From positions 3,641,456 to 3,705,455 of the forward strand of contig RPFO01000213.1 of the NCBI GenBank assembly GCA_009746045.1: a stretch of DNA of 64,000 nt. Reading direction: 5' to 3'. Shown piece after piece: positions 10,874 to 23,634 of the stretch (its first letter is position 1; every line of letters begins with the position of its first letter). The notes beneath the pieces were generated by a model. The model searched no databases and was not told where the DNA came from. It saw nothing but the letters and a program-made list of their open reading frames with translations. The position numbers and the translations under genes are program-made. This DNA comes from Mesostigma viride (Eukaryota; Streptophyta; Mesostigmatophyceae; Mesostigmatales; Mesostigmataceae).

Positions 10874-11747
10874 TGTAAAACCGCGCTAAGGACAGGGCTG
10901 GCCGCAATAGAACCGACCAGGAAGCTTGCTGGCCTTCCGCACTCTTGTTCAGCTAGGTATGAGTCATCTGCGAAAGGACATCCACCCTGCTTACAAGGAT
11001 TGCTAATGCCGAGGTAGGAACTTCTCAAGGACCGCACGTAAATCCCATGGTGCCACGATGCCGTCTAACGACGCAAACTACTGCCAAACTGCCACAGCAT
11101 CCCGTGTACCGAGCCAACGGTGAGATTCGCTATCGCCAACACTGGGAGTGGTCGGTGCGAGGATTAAGCGGCGCACGGAAGGCTACAGCTGGCGAAACAA
11201 ACGGTAAAGAAATTATTTTCATTTCGTCGCGGCGGAGAGCTCTAAAGCAAGCGCAATCGATAAAACTTGTTACCACAAGTTTTCTCGTGCGAACGGGCTG
11301 GCAAGACTTCGCGCGAGTCCTCTAGAGACATAGATATCTAGGATGCATCGGGCCAAGTAATTACGGTATTATATTATTGTGGCACGGCCGCTCTCACAAG
11401 GTCAGTGAAGTCTGTGTTGCGGCGTATAATTGGGGCGAACACTCTCTGCCTGTCGTCTGTCACGGACTCGCGGTCATTTTCCATTCCAAGGTACAGTAAT
11501 TACTTTTATTGATAGCTTGACACGTGGATGGAATGAGACGCCTACGGTTTGTACGTTTGTACGTCTTGGTGCCCTGTTGAAGCCACGTGGCTTCTCATGG
11601 TTGTACCTCCCCCGACAACAAGAAGGCTGATACACGATGGCCATATGGCCGCGGTTGGGGGTAGTGCAGTGGGTGTTTCTCATCAAGACATCTGTTACAG
11701 TATGGCGTTAACAATCCCATCGATATAATATTGCGTTTAACGGCGGA
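10874..11747. promoter_or_regulatory. Shared divergent promoter region (inferred)
   Basis: The DCAF10-like start codon (10873, minus) and the RING-gene candidate start (11748, plus; 12034 is the alternative) face away from each other across about 0.9 kb. That interval contains no supported gene, so it probably carries both promoters. No specific core promoter element was identified. Confidence 0.35.
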
Positions 11748-14700
11748 ATGTCAGACGCATTTATATTATATGTCTTGTCTGGTGCTAGGTATATGACTGG
11801 CTCATGCGAAGGTTTGGTTTCTCCGAATCGAGGAATTATCGGCTGTCACATCAGCTCACGAGCTGGCTTGGCCAGATGTCTCGTCTCCGCGTTTCGAAGC
11901 TCTGTGTGGCTTGAAAAAGGTACGGCGTGTATGGACGCGCGCGTGTTAATGAGTCGTAGGCCTGGGGATACGTGCGTTCTGTATGGCTGCGTTCCCTGGG
12001 CATGCGCTGTGCACACTTTTCCCCCTATCGACATGAGGTCGGCAGCTCCACCTTGCGCCCATCAGGGCTCTCGTCCTCGAAAGGATTCCGAGGTACCGGC
12101 GGCCTCCCCCTCGGGCAGGTCCTCTCGATCTGGCGTTCGAGGATCCGGTTATGAGGACAGCACGTCAGAAAGCGGCTCCCCGTATAGCTCAGGGAGCGAT
12201 TCATGGTCTTCACACGCGTCTTCGTACTATTCGCACACGTCGGGGTCGTCTTACACATACTCGGGGTCTTACGTAGGCCATGGTGCACGAGTCAATGCCC
12301 ACGCGCGCACGTCGCCCGCGGTTCACACGCATGAAGGGCGCACGCACGATGGACGCACGCACGATGGACGCGCGCACGATGGACGCACGCACGATGGACG
12401 CACGCATGACGGACGCACGCATGACGGACGCACTGAAGGACGCAGAGACGGGCGCCGGAAGAAGGTAACGCACGCTTCTCGAATAGGCTCAAATAGACTA
12501 AATGCGGCTTAAGGTGAGGGTCCAATGCCAGACCCCCTAAAACCATCTTATGCAATGACATCAGGGCTGGCTTAGGGGTACCCAAGGGATGATTTTGGCC
12601 TGTAAATGGGATGTGTGGGGTCCATCCCGCCACTTGTTGAGGGTGGAATACACAATTATGCACCAGTATTGCGCTAAAAATAGCAAAAGACGCTATATAT
12701 GGCACATTTTGCCTAGGAAAATGGGGGCATCAATTTGCATGTTTCAATATATTCCCATTTAGTTCCCTGAGTTTGCATATTTTCCAGCTTATTGGCACCC
12801 CAAAAAATCATTATTCTATTAGTAATCAATTTTCCCCCCAAAAGGGTACTTTTGGGGGCTGGAAAAAATAAAACAAATCAATAACACACCATTTGGCCCT
12901 GGGGAGATATAAACAAATACTAGACATAGGCAAACAGAATCCCACATAGTTTGAGCTCATTCTGACTACAAACGCGGAAGAAATAACGTTGGGCAGTTAG
13001 CCACCTGCGCAGACTCTAAGGAAGGCAATAGTGAGTATTAAGGCATGCTAACACTTTCTATGCCATCCAAATGGCTCCAGACCATGCCCGATTCGAGCAC
13101 AACGTACAAGGAGGTGGCTGGGCACCTCATGTGCCCTTGCCTTACCTTGGCACGGGCAACCTCATGGGTGTGTGCACAGCAACAAGGCAGGTAGCTCTGC
13201 ATGTCTAGCCAACACTTCTGAAGCATATTCTAGGCTTGTGTTGTGAGCATCATACCAAAACCAAGGTGTCCAATGCAAATAGACCCTAGAAAGCCATATT
13301 CACTGATTGCCCAACCAAGGGGAACAACAGACAGTCCACAGAGAAAGCATACTAATCATAAATGCTGCGTGCCAGGGCTTCTTACCATGGTTACTATGCC
13401 TTGCTAGCAGGTGATAGTGCTCTCCCATAATTCAGTGGGAGAGAGGCCAAGAAAACAACGGTATCCCCTACCTACATGCAGTTCCACCCATGCAATATGC
13501 CCCTCAGAACGCCCACGATCGCCTTTCTTTCCAGCGCCATTGTTTGCTAAGAAATAACCTCAACAACCTTGTGAGCCTCTAAGCACACTGAAGCCGCTGC
13601 TAAGAAAGGCTGCGTCAATATTCATACATAACTGAGTGTTTTTACCAAACTCCTTCCAAGAAACCACTCGACAAACCCCTGACAACTTGACAACATGCCA
13701 CGGCTCACGATTTGACACGTCCCAGCCATGCAACCTAGATAAAATCACTGACAGCTGCCAGGCATCTGGCGGTGCGCATCACGGAATGGCATGCTACCTG
13801 GTGCTCACTGTGCGGAAAGAAGGCGAAAACTTGCGTTGACAACCCTTAAAAGAAGCGAACCATTTATAGCGTACCATTACCGGCAGTGTCCTTTGCCCAG
13901 CGGCGCAAGAAAGACCAACCTTCCATGGAAGGACGAGACGCGCATCCGGCGAACCTGGACAGTGTCTTACCGATAATGACGGAAATCTTGCAAAACCCTG
14001 GCGAATTTCGTTAGGATTTTCTATGGACAATGCAAACGCATCCTTGACGCTAAGTAAAGCCCATAAAACCTGACAATCACCGCCGCCAGCGTGCATTCTA
14101 ATTTATTCCTCGCGACGAAAATTTTGGATTGGACCCCCGCGGCGATGGTCATCAATAAAATTATTGACATTGCAAAGCGCACAAACTTAGCTATGAAATA
14201 ACATCTTAAACTCATCGTCTTAAAGATTCTCGCCATTTCTCTGCATTCCGCATGTTATATTTGTCTAGTTTTGCCCGAAAGCACGTCGCCATGGCCAGCT
14301 CCGGTAGGGGTGGGCACACCACTTTTTCACGGTACGGACGGGTACCGCGAATTTTTTCGGCGCCAAAAAATTCGGGCCGGGGCCGTCACCTTAATTAGGC
14401 TTAGTGAGGCTCAATTATGCGCAATTAGGCTCATGTAGACTTCGCAAGCAAGAAAAAGTTGGCGTTGAAGGGTGTTGTCTTCATCTTACAGCTCCGGAAA
14501 TAGGTGGCTCTCTAGCACTGTCGATGTAACCTGAACCGATCGCAATCACGTGTGGCCGGGCAGCTGGGCACAGGGAGGGAGTAGGGAGCCCACGGAGGAA
14601 GTGGAGAAAGCTTCCTTGCAGCTACTGGCATTCTTTGCAAATGATGGCTGGGCGCGCAAGTTCACACACATCGTCTGTGGAAGTCCTTTTTGTCATCGTT

Positions 14701-17700
14701 TTGTGCCATGATGCCAACTGTCGTTATGCCAACACAAGGGGCATACTGACGGCATGCGCCTCCTTGTGAACCCCCTCCCTCCCTAGATAAATGTTTAAAT
14801 AGAACTGCCTCGCAGCGGTACCCCCACCTTTCGAACACACAAGTGGTTGCGTTGCAGCGGTAGATCTGTACTAGCCCCTTGCACTATCACCCAGGGGGGA
14901 CCGACATCCCCTCTTGCCCCCCCCCCCCCCCCCAAAAAAAAGAAGTGTACACCGGGTAGCCTATTCTTCTACATGCTGAGCCGTACCAAGCGGGAGGGCG
15001 GGGGGGGGAGGGGGGAGATGGGGGAGCCATGCATTTGACTCTATCCCACTTCTCCCACTCCAATCATCTTTTGCCACCCACTCATCTCTCACCCACCTGT
15101 TGCCGTCCACGCACTTTTCACCATCAACTCTCCTCCGCCATCTGCCTGCTCCCTGCCATCCACGCTACGTATGCCATGCTGCCACGTCACACCACGGGGC
15201 ACCCCTTGCAGGCGCGCGCGTCACGCTCTCTGCCACCGTCACCCGCCCCGAGCGTGCCCCCCCCAGACGCCCCCCCCCCGACCTGCCAGCTCTGTGCGGC
15301 CGACTTTGACGACCTCGACATGGAGTTTGACCCCTGCGCCTGCGGCGTGCGCATCTGCCTGACCTGCTTTGACAAAGTCATGTCCGCGGGCAACGGGCGG
15401 TGCCCCGGCTGCGGCGCGCTTTACGGGGTGACCCACCCGCAGGAGGCCCGGGGGACAGGGATCCTGGCGGGGGGGGCGGGGGAGGGGCAGGGATGTGGAG
15501 TGTCTGGTGGGGGGGGGGCGCGGCGTGGGGAGGGGGTGGATGCGGCGGCTGTTCCCGTTTGCTGCTACCGGCTGGTGGACGTTTGCAGCACGGGGGTGAG
15601 TCTGCGACATTGCAAAGCAATCGGCTTGCGATAATGCTGGTGTGGGGGGGATCTTGCTTCAGAGTGCATGCTAGGGCACGCGGCACAGGAATCAGGGTTG
15701 CGTGGGCACATGCGTGGATGTAGAGTGGGTGCCTCACCCCTGGGGCGTAGATGTAGATGCACGGGGTTGAGTGGGTGCGCTGATCTGCCTGTGTTGGTGC
15801 GTGTACTTGTTGGTGCTGGTGTGCATGTTTGTGTGGGTGCTTGTGCCTTTGTGGGTGCACACATGATGTGGGTGTATGTGTGTGAGTGCTGGCGCTCAGG
15901 TGCCTGTGTGTGTGCAGCGATGGGGGGGGGGGCGGGGCGAGGCCGAGGGGGGTACCTTCGCATTCACATAGGTAGCTGTTTTCTACAACAAGTATCAGGG
16001 TAAGCGAGTGTGGGTCGCTGTGCGACTGAGTGGATGGGGGTAGCTGCAGGGGTGAGGGGGGCTCTGTGGCTGGAGCTCACGAACAAGTGCGGTGGCGATC
16101 AGAACCTTGGGCATGGGCAAGAGATTGGGCATGTTGTCGTCGTGTGCCTGCGCGCATGTGGGTGTTTGAGTTTGTGTATATGGGCGTCATCATCTGCACA
16201 AACGACAATATGTGCGTCATCAACCTACGTATGTTGTGTACGGGGGCGTGTGAATGTGGGTGCACCGGCACGTGCTTGTTGGTAATTAAAACAAATGTAA
16301 CTAATACAAGTGTTCATTGTCAAACGTATCTGCACGTTGACTAAACAAGTCATGCCATCCCGATGCATGCTTGTCCTGATGCGTGCACCCTGGTGGCCCC
16401 TACCAGGTGGACGGTGAGCCCCGTTACCTGCTCCAGTCCTTGTTCTCGCCGTCTCCCCCGTCAGCTGTCACGCCCCAGTCTTCCGAAGTTCCCAAAAGCA
16501 AATCCGTGCATCATCACCAGCATTCACGTCACCACCAGCACTCTCACCAGCATGAGCGCTCACGATCGCTTCATTCAGAGGAGCACGGGCGCGGCGTTCA
16601 AGGCACCCACAGCATGGGCATCGAGCAAATGACGGTGTGGAGGGCGGCACTCCCCGAGAATGGCCCCTTTCTGCTGCCACCTGGCAAGGGCTGGAGCAAG
16701 AGCGACGCGGGCACAGGGTCAATTGACCCATACGCGGTGACGCGGGGCAGTGGAGTTCCCAGGACACTCCCTGCGGGGTGTGTGGATGTCGTCCGTTGGG
16801 TAGAGGAGTTCCATCAACGTCACGAAGGTAAGCGTGGGAGTGGGCTGATTGGGGGTCCCGGGAACAGGTGACTTGATACGGCGAGCGAGGAAGTGATTAC
16901 AAACAGGGAGTTTTCCGAGACTTGAGTAGCACGTACGCGACTAGCACACGTGGATAGCTCATACGTGGACTATAACTAGTGCTCGTTAATCAGCTCCCTT
17001 GGAGGCACGTGCTTGAATAACGCAGTTCCCTATTACCTTTATGGACAGAAAGAATGCCGTCACTGTCCGGCGCTTGGATAGAAGCATGCAGCATTTCTGG
17101 ACGGCGACCGCAAGCTGTGTGTGCATGTACCCCGTCACCCGTGTACATGTTCAGGGTCCTGCAGGGTGCTATCCTATCCCCCTGTTAAGTGCCCGGAATA
17201 TACGTGTGAGGTGCACGCATAAGGATAAGGCACCGTAACGCCTTGTGAGAAATTCCACATATGTGTGTGCCATCCACGAGTGTGCGATGTACGCGTGCGA
17301 GAGGTACTATGCGCTATTGTTGGAGCGTGCCGCGCATTGTACTAGTCACCAGGCTCACTGGATGCACAGGATCTTGTAGGGGATCTTAGGGCCACCACTC
17401 GTGGCCCGATCTCAGGCGACCACGTACCGCTGCCAGGCAGGTTGGCAAGCCTTAAGAGGGCCACCATGGACAAGTCGCCTGACATCGGTCCTTAAAATGC
17501 TCTAGTTCCTGACGTCCGTTTCTTGTTGGTTGTACACAATCATATTGGGGGGTATCTTATAAAATTGGGGGGAGGGCTGCCAACCCAATTTAAAAAAATA
17601 GGATTAGTGAAGGTCAAAGTTCGTCTGCAGCAAAGCATGGAGGCTAACTGCCAAGTTCCTTCGGTGTCCCTTACGTCTCTATTCTCGGCGGGCGCCTGCG

Positions 17701-20578
17701 CCGCATGCCTGTCATGCGGAGCAGAGGAGCAGCGGCGCGTGATGGTGGGCATCCCTGCGGACATCCCGTTTGCGCTCGACATCACCTTTGCGGTTGCCAG
17801 TATGGCCAAGGTAGGAATGGTACTGCTACTGCCTAGTAGTGTACTGCTATGTCTTGGGGGGGGTACTAGTCATGTGCACTGTTCAAGGGCACGCGGAAGC
17901 AGGAATACTACCACTGCATCTTTCGGGGGGTGCTGGCGAGTCGTGTGCAGTGTTCAAGGGGAACGTGAAAGCAGCACCATTTTTAAAAGAATGTTTCTCC
18001 ACTGAACTTTTGTGCCGTTGAGTCCATGAGGGAGGGGCTGTGGCGGGTGAGTTAGGCAACGGAATTATATATATTGTAGAGGCTTTCCATAACAGGGATA
18101 GGTGATACGCTTAAATAACATAATCAGATAAGCGAGCTAGCAGGATGATGAAACAGAACTATGAAAGAGATTTAGAGACAGAATTAGAGAAAAAACATAG
18201 GCCTGAGTGTTCGGCCCGCATGCCATCAAGTAATTAGCTCAACCGTATAGCATTAACTAGTGACAACCTGTTACTTGGGCATGGATGGTGCGGTTACAGC
18301 CATGGGAGGCTCTTTCTATGAGAGGGGTGAGAATCTGTTCATAAGAAATGTGTGTGTGGTTCCGTGGCAGCTTGGTCATGTGTGCCAGCGTACGACGCAT
18401 GCTATAGCTCCATACTCCATGTTTATTATGTTGCGGGCTCCCTGGAATCCAGATGCTAGCTTTCCAGTCGTGAGACCCCATTGATCACCTCGTGGGCATC
18501 GCTGCAAGGCAGGCAGCCCCTATGTCCATACTTGTAGACATGTATAGCACTACAACTCTAGCCTAACATTATTAGGAGGGGTATGAAGCCCTATGTGTTG
18601 CAGACCTCTCGGTTCTAGCCAGCGTTCTATCCACAGTGCATGTATGCCATTACCACTTACGCACATGTCTAGCGCAAGGAAGATGGAATGTTTGTGCGCA
18701 AACGTTGTCAGTTTTTGCCCTCAATCTGCTTCCTCCTCCCTCCCCCGGCTCCCGCTCGAATCGTCGATCGTGTTTGTTTCCCCGTGCTTGGATGCCTCTC
18801 GTCCGAACTCCAGATCCACCGCTCTGGCCTCGTACGAAGCATCCAGCGGCTGTCACGAGGTGTGTGCGTCGATCTCTATGCATGAGCCATGGGACAGTTG
18901 CATGGCGATCGCTGCAGGTGTATGGGACCAGTTTAATGCTCGCTTGGGATCCAGGATGGCCCATGCAGTGATGTTTTTAATCATCAGACCTCATCGATGC
19001 CCACCATGCGTCGGGACAGCAACACACGACGTCAAGTGACTTGAGCATAGAAGCTGCACATGGGATCAACTTGGACATACAACCCGACAAGTACCGGCCA
19101 TTTTTTCAAGGGGCCAGGTACCATGTACGATGCTAGTGGGTCAAGCCATCCGCAGGGTGCAGGATGTAGGGTTTAGGGCTTCCTGTAGACAGAGATTTGT
19201 TACCCTTTTCGTAACTTCTTCCTGCAGGAATTTTGAACCTTCTTCCTGCTCGTTTTGAGCTTTTTTCCCCTTCAAGGAATGCCAGCCTGTGTGCTTCTTG
19301 CCGTATTGTTCTTGCCATTATTGTTTGCTGGCATGATTTCATATCCTAGGTGACTGAAGCCTGCATGGTTCAGTGCACTGGACAGATGAATGTGAGGATG
19401 AACTTAGTAGTCAATCTCAAGAGGAGCACGGCGCATTAATTAATTCACGCGCTCCCGTTGGGGAGTTGCGGAGCACAATTATACTATAGGTTAGAGTGCT
19501 TTCCATCCCTGTGTGTACCTTGCACAGTGAGAAGCCCTACCTGCCCTGGGGATAGAGACTCCCCTCTTCCCTCATGCCCGGCCAAAGGCAAGCCACAGCT
19601 CCACTCAACATAGCTACTTATGGCGCACCGCTATAACATGAGGGGCTGCTGGCTCCATGGTGGTGGTGGTACCCTGTCACGTAATCATGTGCAGTGATGC
19701 ATGCGGCTATTGCTAGGGCTTTCATGTCATAAATGCAGACCCCAGGCCGGTGCAATCACCGATGACATGTAGTTAAAAATATCCACTATCGATGGGATGT
19801 GTGTGTGCATTCCTTTGGCAGTTTAGTACGGCCTTTTGAGCCAGAGCTGCATAAAATTTTTATGCGTTTCGACACACACAGTGCCTGACTAACCATCTCA
19901 GCAGCTTCTTGGTTACATGAATGCTTGCAAAGAATTGATTGTCATCATGACAGAACATTGTTCGGTCTCCCTACGGGTCTCTGCATGGATCCTATCATGT
20001 TTGTACAAACTAATGTGCAGTGCAGCATGTGCAAGTGGTGTGGGTTATGTGCAACTTTGGCTGACGCTAGCGTGGATGACACACTCTTGCCAGCCAGCAT
20101 GGACTGACGCTGATATATGATATGACTTGCGCACCCTTAAGTTGCCAGCATGGATCAACTGACAGCCCATGTTGACGCATGCATGCTACCCTGACGTCGT
20201 GCATGGCCTGTGCCCGGCATGGGCATCATGTGCACACTGCGGCTGATATGGCCAGCCCCCGTGATCTTCATGGAGCGGATGCCAGCATCCATCAACAAGG
20301 GCTCCCAGCCGGAGCGCAAGGGGCGGGTAGCCCAGCTGTTCATGAAAGAACCCAAGGTGGTGCAGCTACTCATTTCGTTCAATGGGTTCCAAGACCGGGC
20401 CATCCTGCAATGCCTGGAGCTCGTCCAAACCACCAAGGCCGTGCTGCCACCTGTCTCGTGCACGGTGCTGGACTCGGCCCTCACGTCCTTCACCGCGCAT
20501 CGCACGGCCAGTTTGACCGCTCGCGTCCGGCACTGGACGCTCACAGGAACGGGGGATACGAGTGATTCGGACTATTAA
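11748..20578 (+). CDS. CNOT4-type RING-finger protein with HDGRT repeats (six exons, predicted)
   Basis: Proposed exons: 11748-12464 (start could instead be ATG 12034), 15212-15595, 16407-16827, 17608-17810, 18712-18859, 20256-20578 (stop TAA). Phases agree at each junction. The RING in exon 2, CQLCAADFDDLDMEFDP then CACGVRICLTC and CPGC, has the C4C4 spacing of the CNOT4/Not4 E3 ubiquitin ligase (C-x2-C-x13-C-x-C-x4-C-x2-C-x11-C-x2-C), which binds an E2 enzyme. No CNOT4 RRM was seen. Exon 1 encodes a Ser/Tyr-rich segment, then six or more HDGRT repeats. Exon 3 is His/Ser-rich and contains LLPPGKGWSKSD. The last exon ends in an acidic TSDSDY tail. Exons 2, 3 and 6 are well supported by coding character; exons 4 and 5 and the start are tentative. 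Ubiquitin ligase activity is inferred from the RING only. Confidence 0.5.
12327..12450 (+). repeat. 15-bp coding repeat (HDGRT)n
   Basis: Tandem ACGCACGATGGACGC-type units encode HEGRT, HDGRT, HDGRA and related pentapeptides in exon 1 of the RING gene. The unit is a multiple of three, and the array ends two residues before the RRDGRRKK donor. Confidence 0.8.
12465..15211 (+). other. Intron 1 of the RING gene
   Basis: The 2.7-kb interval runs from GAAG|GTAACG to CTTGCAG|GCGCG. It has no supported gene. It holds a poly-C/poly-A tract near 14922-14942 and AATTAGGCT-type short repeats near 14392-14440. At 14306 it also holds GTAGGGGTGGGCACACC, which resembles a hAT terminus without a partner. 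Confidence 0.4.
17811..20255 (+). other. Introns 4 and 5 of the RING gene, with a TTAA-tailed fragment
   Basis: Apart from the tentative exon 18712-18859, no coding signal was found. A LINE-type 3' end in minus orientation lies at about 19434-19620. The remainder (18860-19433 and 19700-20255) shows nothing further that I can support. Confidence 0.35.
19434..19620 (-). mobile_element. Truncated LINE 3' end (family D-like)
   Basis: Read on the minus strand, a degraded 3' UTR ends in the hairpin TGCTCCGCAACTCCCC..GGGAGC (19449-19475), followed by ATTAATTAAT. The UTR shares short blocks such as AGTGCTTT and CCTGTGTGT with the copies at 29100 and 63120. Confidence 0.5.
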
Positions 20579-21329
20579 CAGTTTGCTTGTGTGAACCATG
20601 TGTGTCCAGATCTATATTTTTTTTGTTGCACGGACCTAGTGAGGTATCCATGCAGCCTGTGCGATATTTTATGTACAGGTTAGTACTATATACTTGATGC
20701 CACGTCACACACTGGGTTGCATGCATGCATGCTGCCTTTGATTGGCTAGTCTGCATATCCAAATACTAGGGGTGAGCACTGTATGTGTAGCCGGCCGGGC
20801 AGTACTTATATACCATGCATGCACGTGCGGGAGCTGTTTACATTTTACACCGGTGCATGCAAGCGTGATCGAGCCTACGGCTTCCTGGCATACTGATATA
20901 CATTGTGCCTTATAATGCACTAGTTTGCACGCCAGTCGATCACCGACACTCACACAACCATGAGCGATTGGCGCCGCTGGCCCACGATACACATCCAGGT
21001 GGCCCACCCAGACTGGAAGGTTCTGGCAGCCCGGCCTGATCGACAGACCCGGGCGGCACCTGTACTATTATATGTTCCCCAGTAACTTTTCTCTTGACGC
21101 TGGCACACGCGCGGGGCTTGTGTGCTGGCCATGGCTTATGTAATTCACATATAGTCAACTCAACGTGCCGGAGGGCAAATCATATAAGCCCCAATGTCCT
21201 TAATTCTGGCGGCCCTATTGGCTAACCAATGAGCATTCAAGCTATCTCTGTCCAGATATCAATATGGGGGCAGTTAGAATGGGATAGCTATATATTGGCA
21301 TCTAGCACGTCTTGGCATAATGTATATTA
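20579..21329. other. 3' flank of the RING gene, no gene seen
   Basis: The 0.75-kb stretch contains GCATGCATGCATGC at about 20720-20735 and no frame with recognisable protein character. It presumably contains the RING gene 3' UTR. Confidence 0.3.
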
Positions 21330-21612
21330 TAGCTCAGCAAGTGGGCCCAGGTCATAGAGGATAACGAGCCCCCCCCCGTGGGGAAGCGCCCGCGTGTGCA
21401 ATCTCGTGGGAGGCACGCCAGATAGCCCCCTACAGCAGCGTGCGGCTGCCTTAGATGTTGTAGTTAGAATGTTGTTAGATAGATGAGTATGTAGCCGATG
21501 TAGATAGACTAGACCGGTAGGACTGTTTGCACCCATCCATCCATCCATCGGGGTTAATGCTCCGTGACTCCCCAACGGGAGCACGAGTCTTATTAATTAA
21601 TTAATTAATAGC
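21330..21612 (+). mobile_element. 5'-truncated LINE copy B1 (3' end)
   Basis: The fragment starts with AAGTGGGCCCAGGTCATAGA, the end of ORF2 (compare KAKWAQVIEDNEPPP in copy B2). It then carries a 3' UTR with GTAGATAGAT repeats and (CATC)n, the hairpin TGCTCCGTGACTCCCCAACG..GAGCA, and a TTAATTAATTAATTAAT tail. The same order occurs at 34835/36674 and, inverted, at 62288. Confidence 0.8.
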
Positions 21613-21807
21613 TCAGCATAGTCACTTAGCTCTAGCTGTTTACATTGGCATGTATGATGGCATTAGATCAGCCTATTGGCTCATTGTGGCCATTTGCTTG
21701 GGCCTTAGCCGACGTCGTGAGCCCACCTCACCTTTTTACAGCATAAGCGATGCCAGCTGTTACGCCTCGGGTCTCTACCACCACCTCGATCTACCTACTC
21801 TGCGACC

Positions 21808-23634
21808 TAATTAATTAATTAATTAATTAATTAATTAGCTAGTTAGGAACATAACTCCGTTGGGAGTATATGGAGCACACAGCCCAGAGAAGGGGCATAT
21901 GGCCTCTAATACATTCTAAGCTATTTCCTGCAAGGGTGGGAATGTAAACGACACTTGCTCTAGGTGCCCCAGGGCACCTGCAGCCCCATGATCTATCAAG
22001 CTATGCCCAGCTAAGGGGGAGCCTGTCATGGGGGGGAAGATCAGCATAGCTATACAAAAGCTAGAGCGTGGCATCTCAGCAGAGAGCAGCTCTCTGCATG
22101 GGCACGGCATACATAACTAAATAAAGCTAGGCATCATCTGGAGTGTGGCACATCATAGGCACACATGTACATGACTAAAAATGCTAGGCATCAGCTAGTA
22201 CAGTGCCTGTAGTAAGCGGGCATGTACAAGGCCACGGTCTAATTCTACACTACTGCTACTGTATTCCCCTAAGCTGGGGCGTCTGGAGTCGCTGGGGCCG
22301 CGGGGGTCGCGAGGGTCGCGTGCCAGGGCTTGTGGCCGACGTAGATAGCCGCCCCCTTCCAGTACACCGGCTGTCCCGCCTTGGTCTGCCGGAGCTGGAG
22401 GTAGGTCGGCCATAGCTCCCGTCGCCGTTGTTGCTGCGCCAGGGTCAAGTCGTCGTCCACGGTGAAGGGAGCGTTCTCGAGCCGCTTGCGGCGTCTGAGG
22501 AACGAAATCTTGTCCGGTGGGCTCTTAGATGAGAAGAAGCGGGGGCGCCCCTGCCTTACCCCGCGCGCGGGGAAGGCGATGGGCGGCCAGCTTAATCTCA
22601 CGTACCAAGAAGGCCCATGCGTGCAAGGATATTTTGCTCTCAAACGCACGTGCATGCAAGCTTCTCGGAATCCTCACCTTCCTCCACGTCGAAGTTCTTG
22701 ACGATGACGTTGAGGCTGCGCTTGGCGAGCTCGGCCTCCTCGCGGAGGTCGAGCTGCTGCTGGTGGAGCTGTGCTGCAACGGCCGGAGGTGGTGGAGAGT
22801 GGTGTGTTGCTTAAGCATGTCCACCCAGGTCTGCCGGGTGGGAGGAGCATCGCCGGCCGGGCCAGGCAAGGGCTGGCTTGGAGGCTATTTCCTTCACCGC
22901 CTGGGCGGTGAGGCCTGCGGTGTTTTGCAGGACCTCGGTGGCGATGGCATTGTCCTTGAGACGCTGGTCGATGTCGCGGAGCTGGGCGGTGATGGCGGCG
23001 GAGGAGGGGATGGTGGCGGTGGAGGAGGCGAGGAGGGTGGAGGTGGCGGTGGAGATGGTGGAGAGGAGGGGGAGCTCGGCAGTCAGCGTGCTGCCCATGG
23101 CCGCCACATCTGCAGCGATGGGGGCCACGTGCTGCTCGAGGGCCTCCTTAAGGAGTGAGCGGATGGAGGGTTCGGTTAAGGTGGTGGTGAGGGGCTTGAT
23201 AATTGAGGGGCCAGAGCTCCTCGATGGAGCGGCCAAGGAGGGAGAAAAGAGCGAATTGCTGAAGGTGGGGGCGGCGGGCGTTGAGGACGTCCTTGTCGAA
23301 ATAGCGCCTCTGGATGAAGGCATTGACGAGGCGACCTTCGTGGGAAAGCTGCTTGCACAGTTCTATAAGAGAGGCGTGCGTCCCGAAAAACACGTAGGCC
23401 AGGATGGATGCGATCGTGTGTGAGCTTGTCAGAAAAGCCGGGCTGGCTGGCGTCAAAGTCGTACTCATCCAAAAGCCCGTCAGGGCGACTGCGCTTGGGT
23501 TCAGGCGACGCTGCTGGCGAGGCGGGCTCAGGGGGATGGGCGACCACTAGAGCTTGGCTAGTGGCGCCGCTGCCTTCTGGGCCGGTGGGCGGAGCTGCAG
23601 CCGGAGCTGCATGCAGATGTATTTTCATTGCCTA
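21808..23634 (-). mobile_element. LINE-derived element carrying ORF1 only (family E)
   Basis: On the minus strand, a decayed ORF1 (23628-22269) is followed directly by a 3' UTR (about 22195-21860), an ACTCCCAACGGAGT hairpin and a tail of seven or eight TTAA units (21808-21838). The same 3' UTR recurs at 52740-53001. No reverse transcriptase or endonuclease lies between ORF1 and the tail. The layout resembles the mammalian HAL1 half-LINEs (family knowledge). The 5' end was not found. Confidence 0.6.
22269..23628 (-). pseudogene. LINE ORF1 protein, frameshifted (coiled coil, RRM, C-terminal domain)
   Basis: Pieces in different frames give the order of an L1-type ORF1 protein. A Pro/Ala-rich N-terminus ending DYDFDA-like comes first, then an Ala/Leu-rich coiled-coil stretch (AQLRDIDQRLKDNAIATEVL). 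Next is an RRM start (KRSLNVIVKNFDVEEGEDSE). Last is a C-terminal domain (PFTVDDDLTLAQQQRRRELW followed by AGQPVYWKGAAIYV). ORF1 proteins bind LINE RNA as nucleic-acid chaperones. At least three frameshifts separate the parts, and the stop is at 22269. A zinc knuckle was not seen. Confidence 0.7.

Noticed and set aside
14300-14400. Sequence resembling a hAT terminus (GTAGGGGTGGGCACACC)
   Set aside because: No matching inverted end or 8-bp duplication was found nearby.
15239-15963. Minus-strand frames of 120-160 residues opposite the RING exon
   Set aside because: The sense strand carries the complete C4C4 RING with plausible splice borders; the antisense is His/Pro low complexity.
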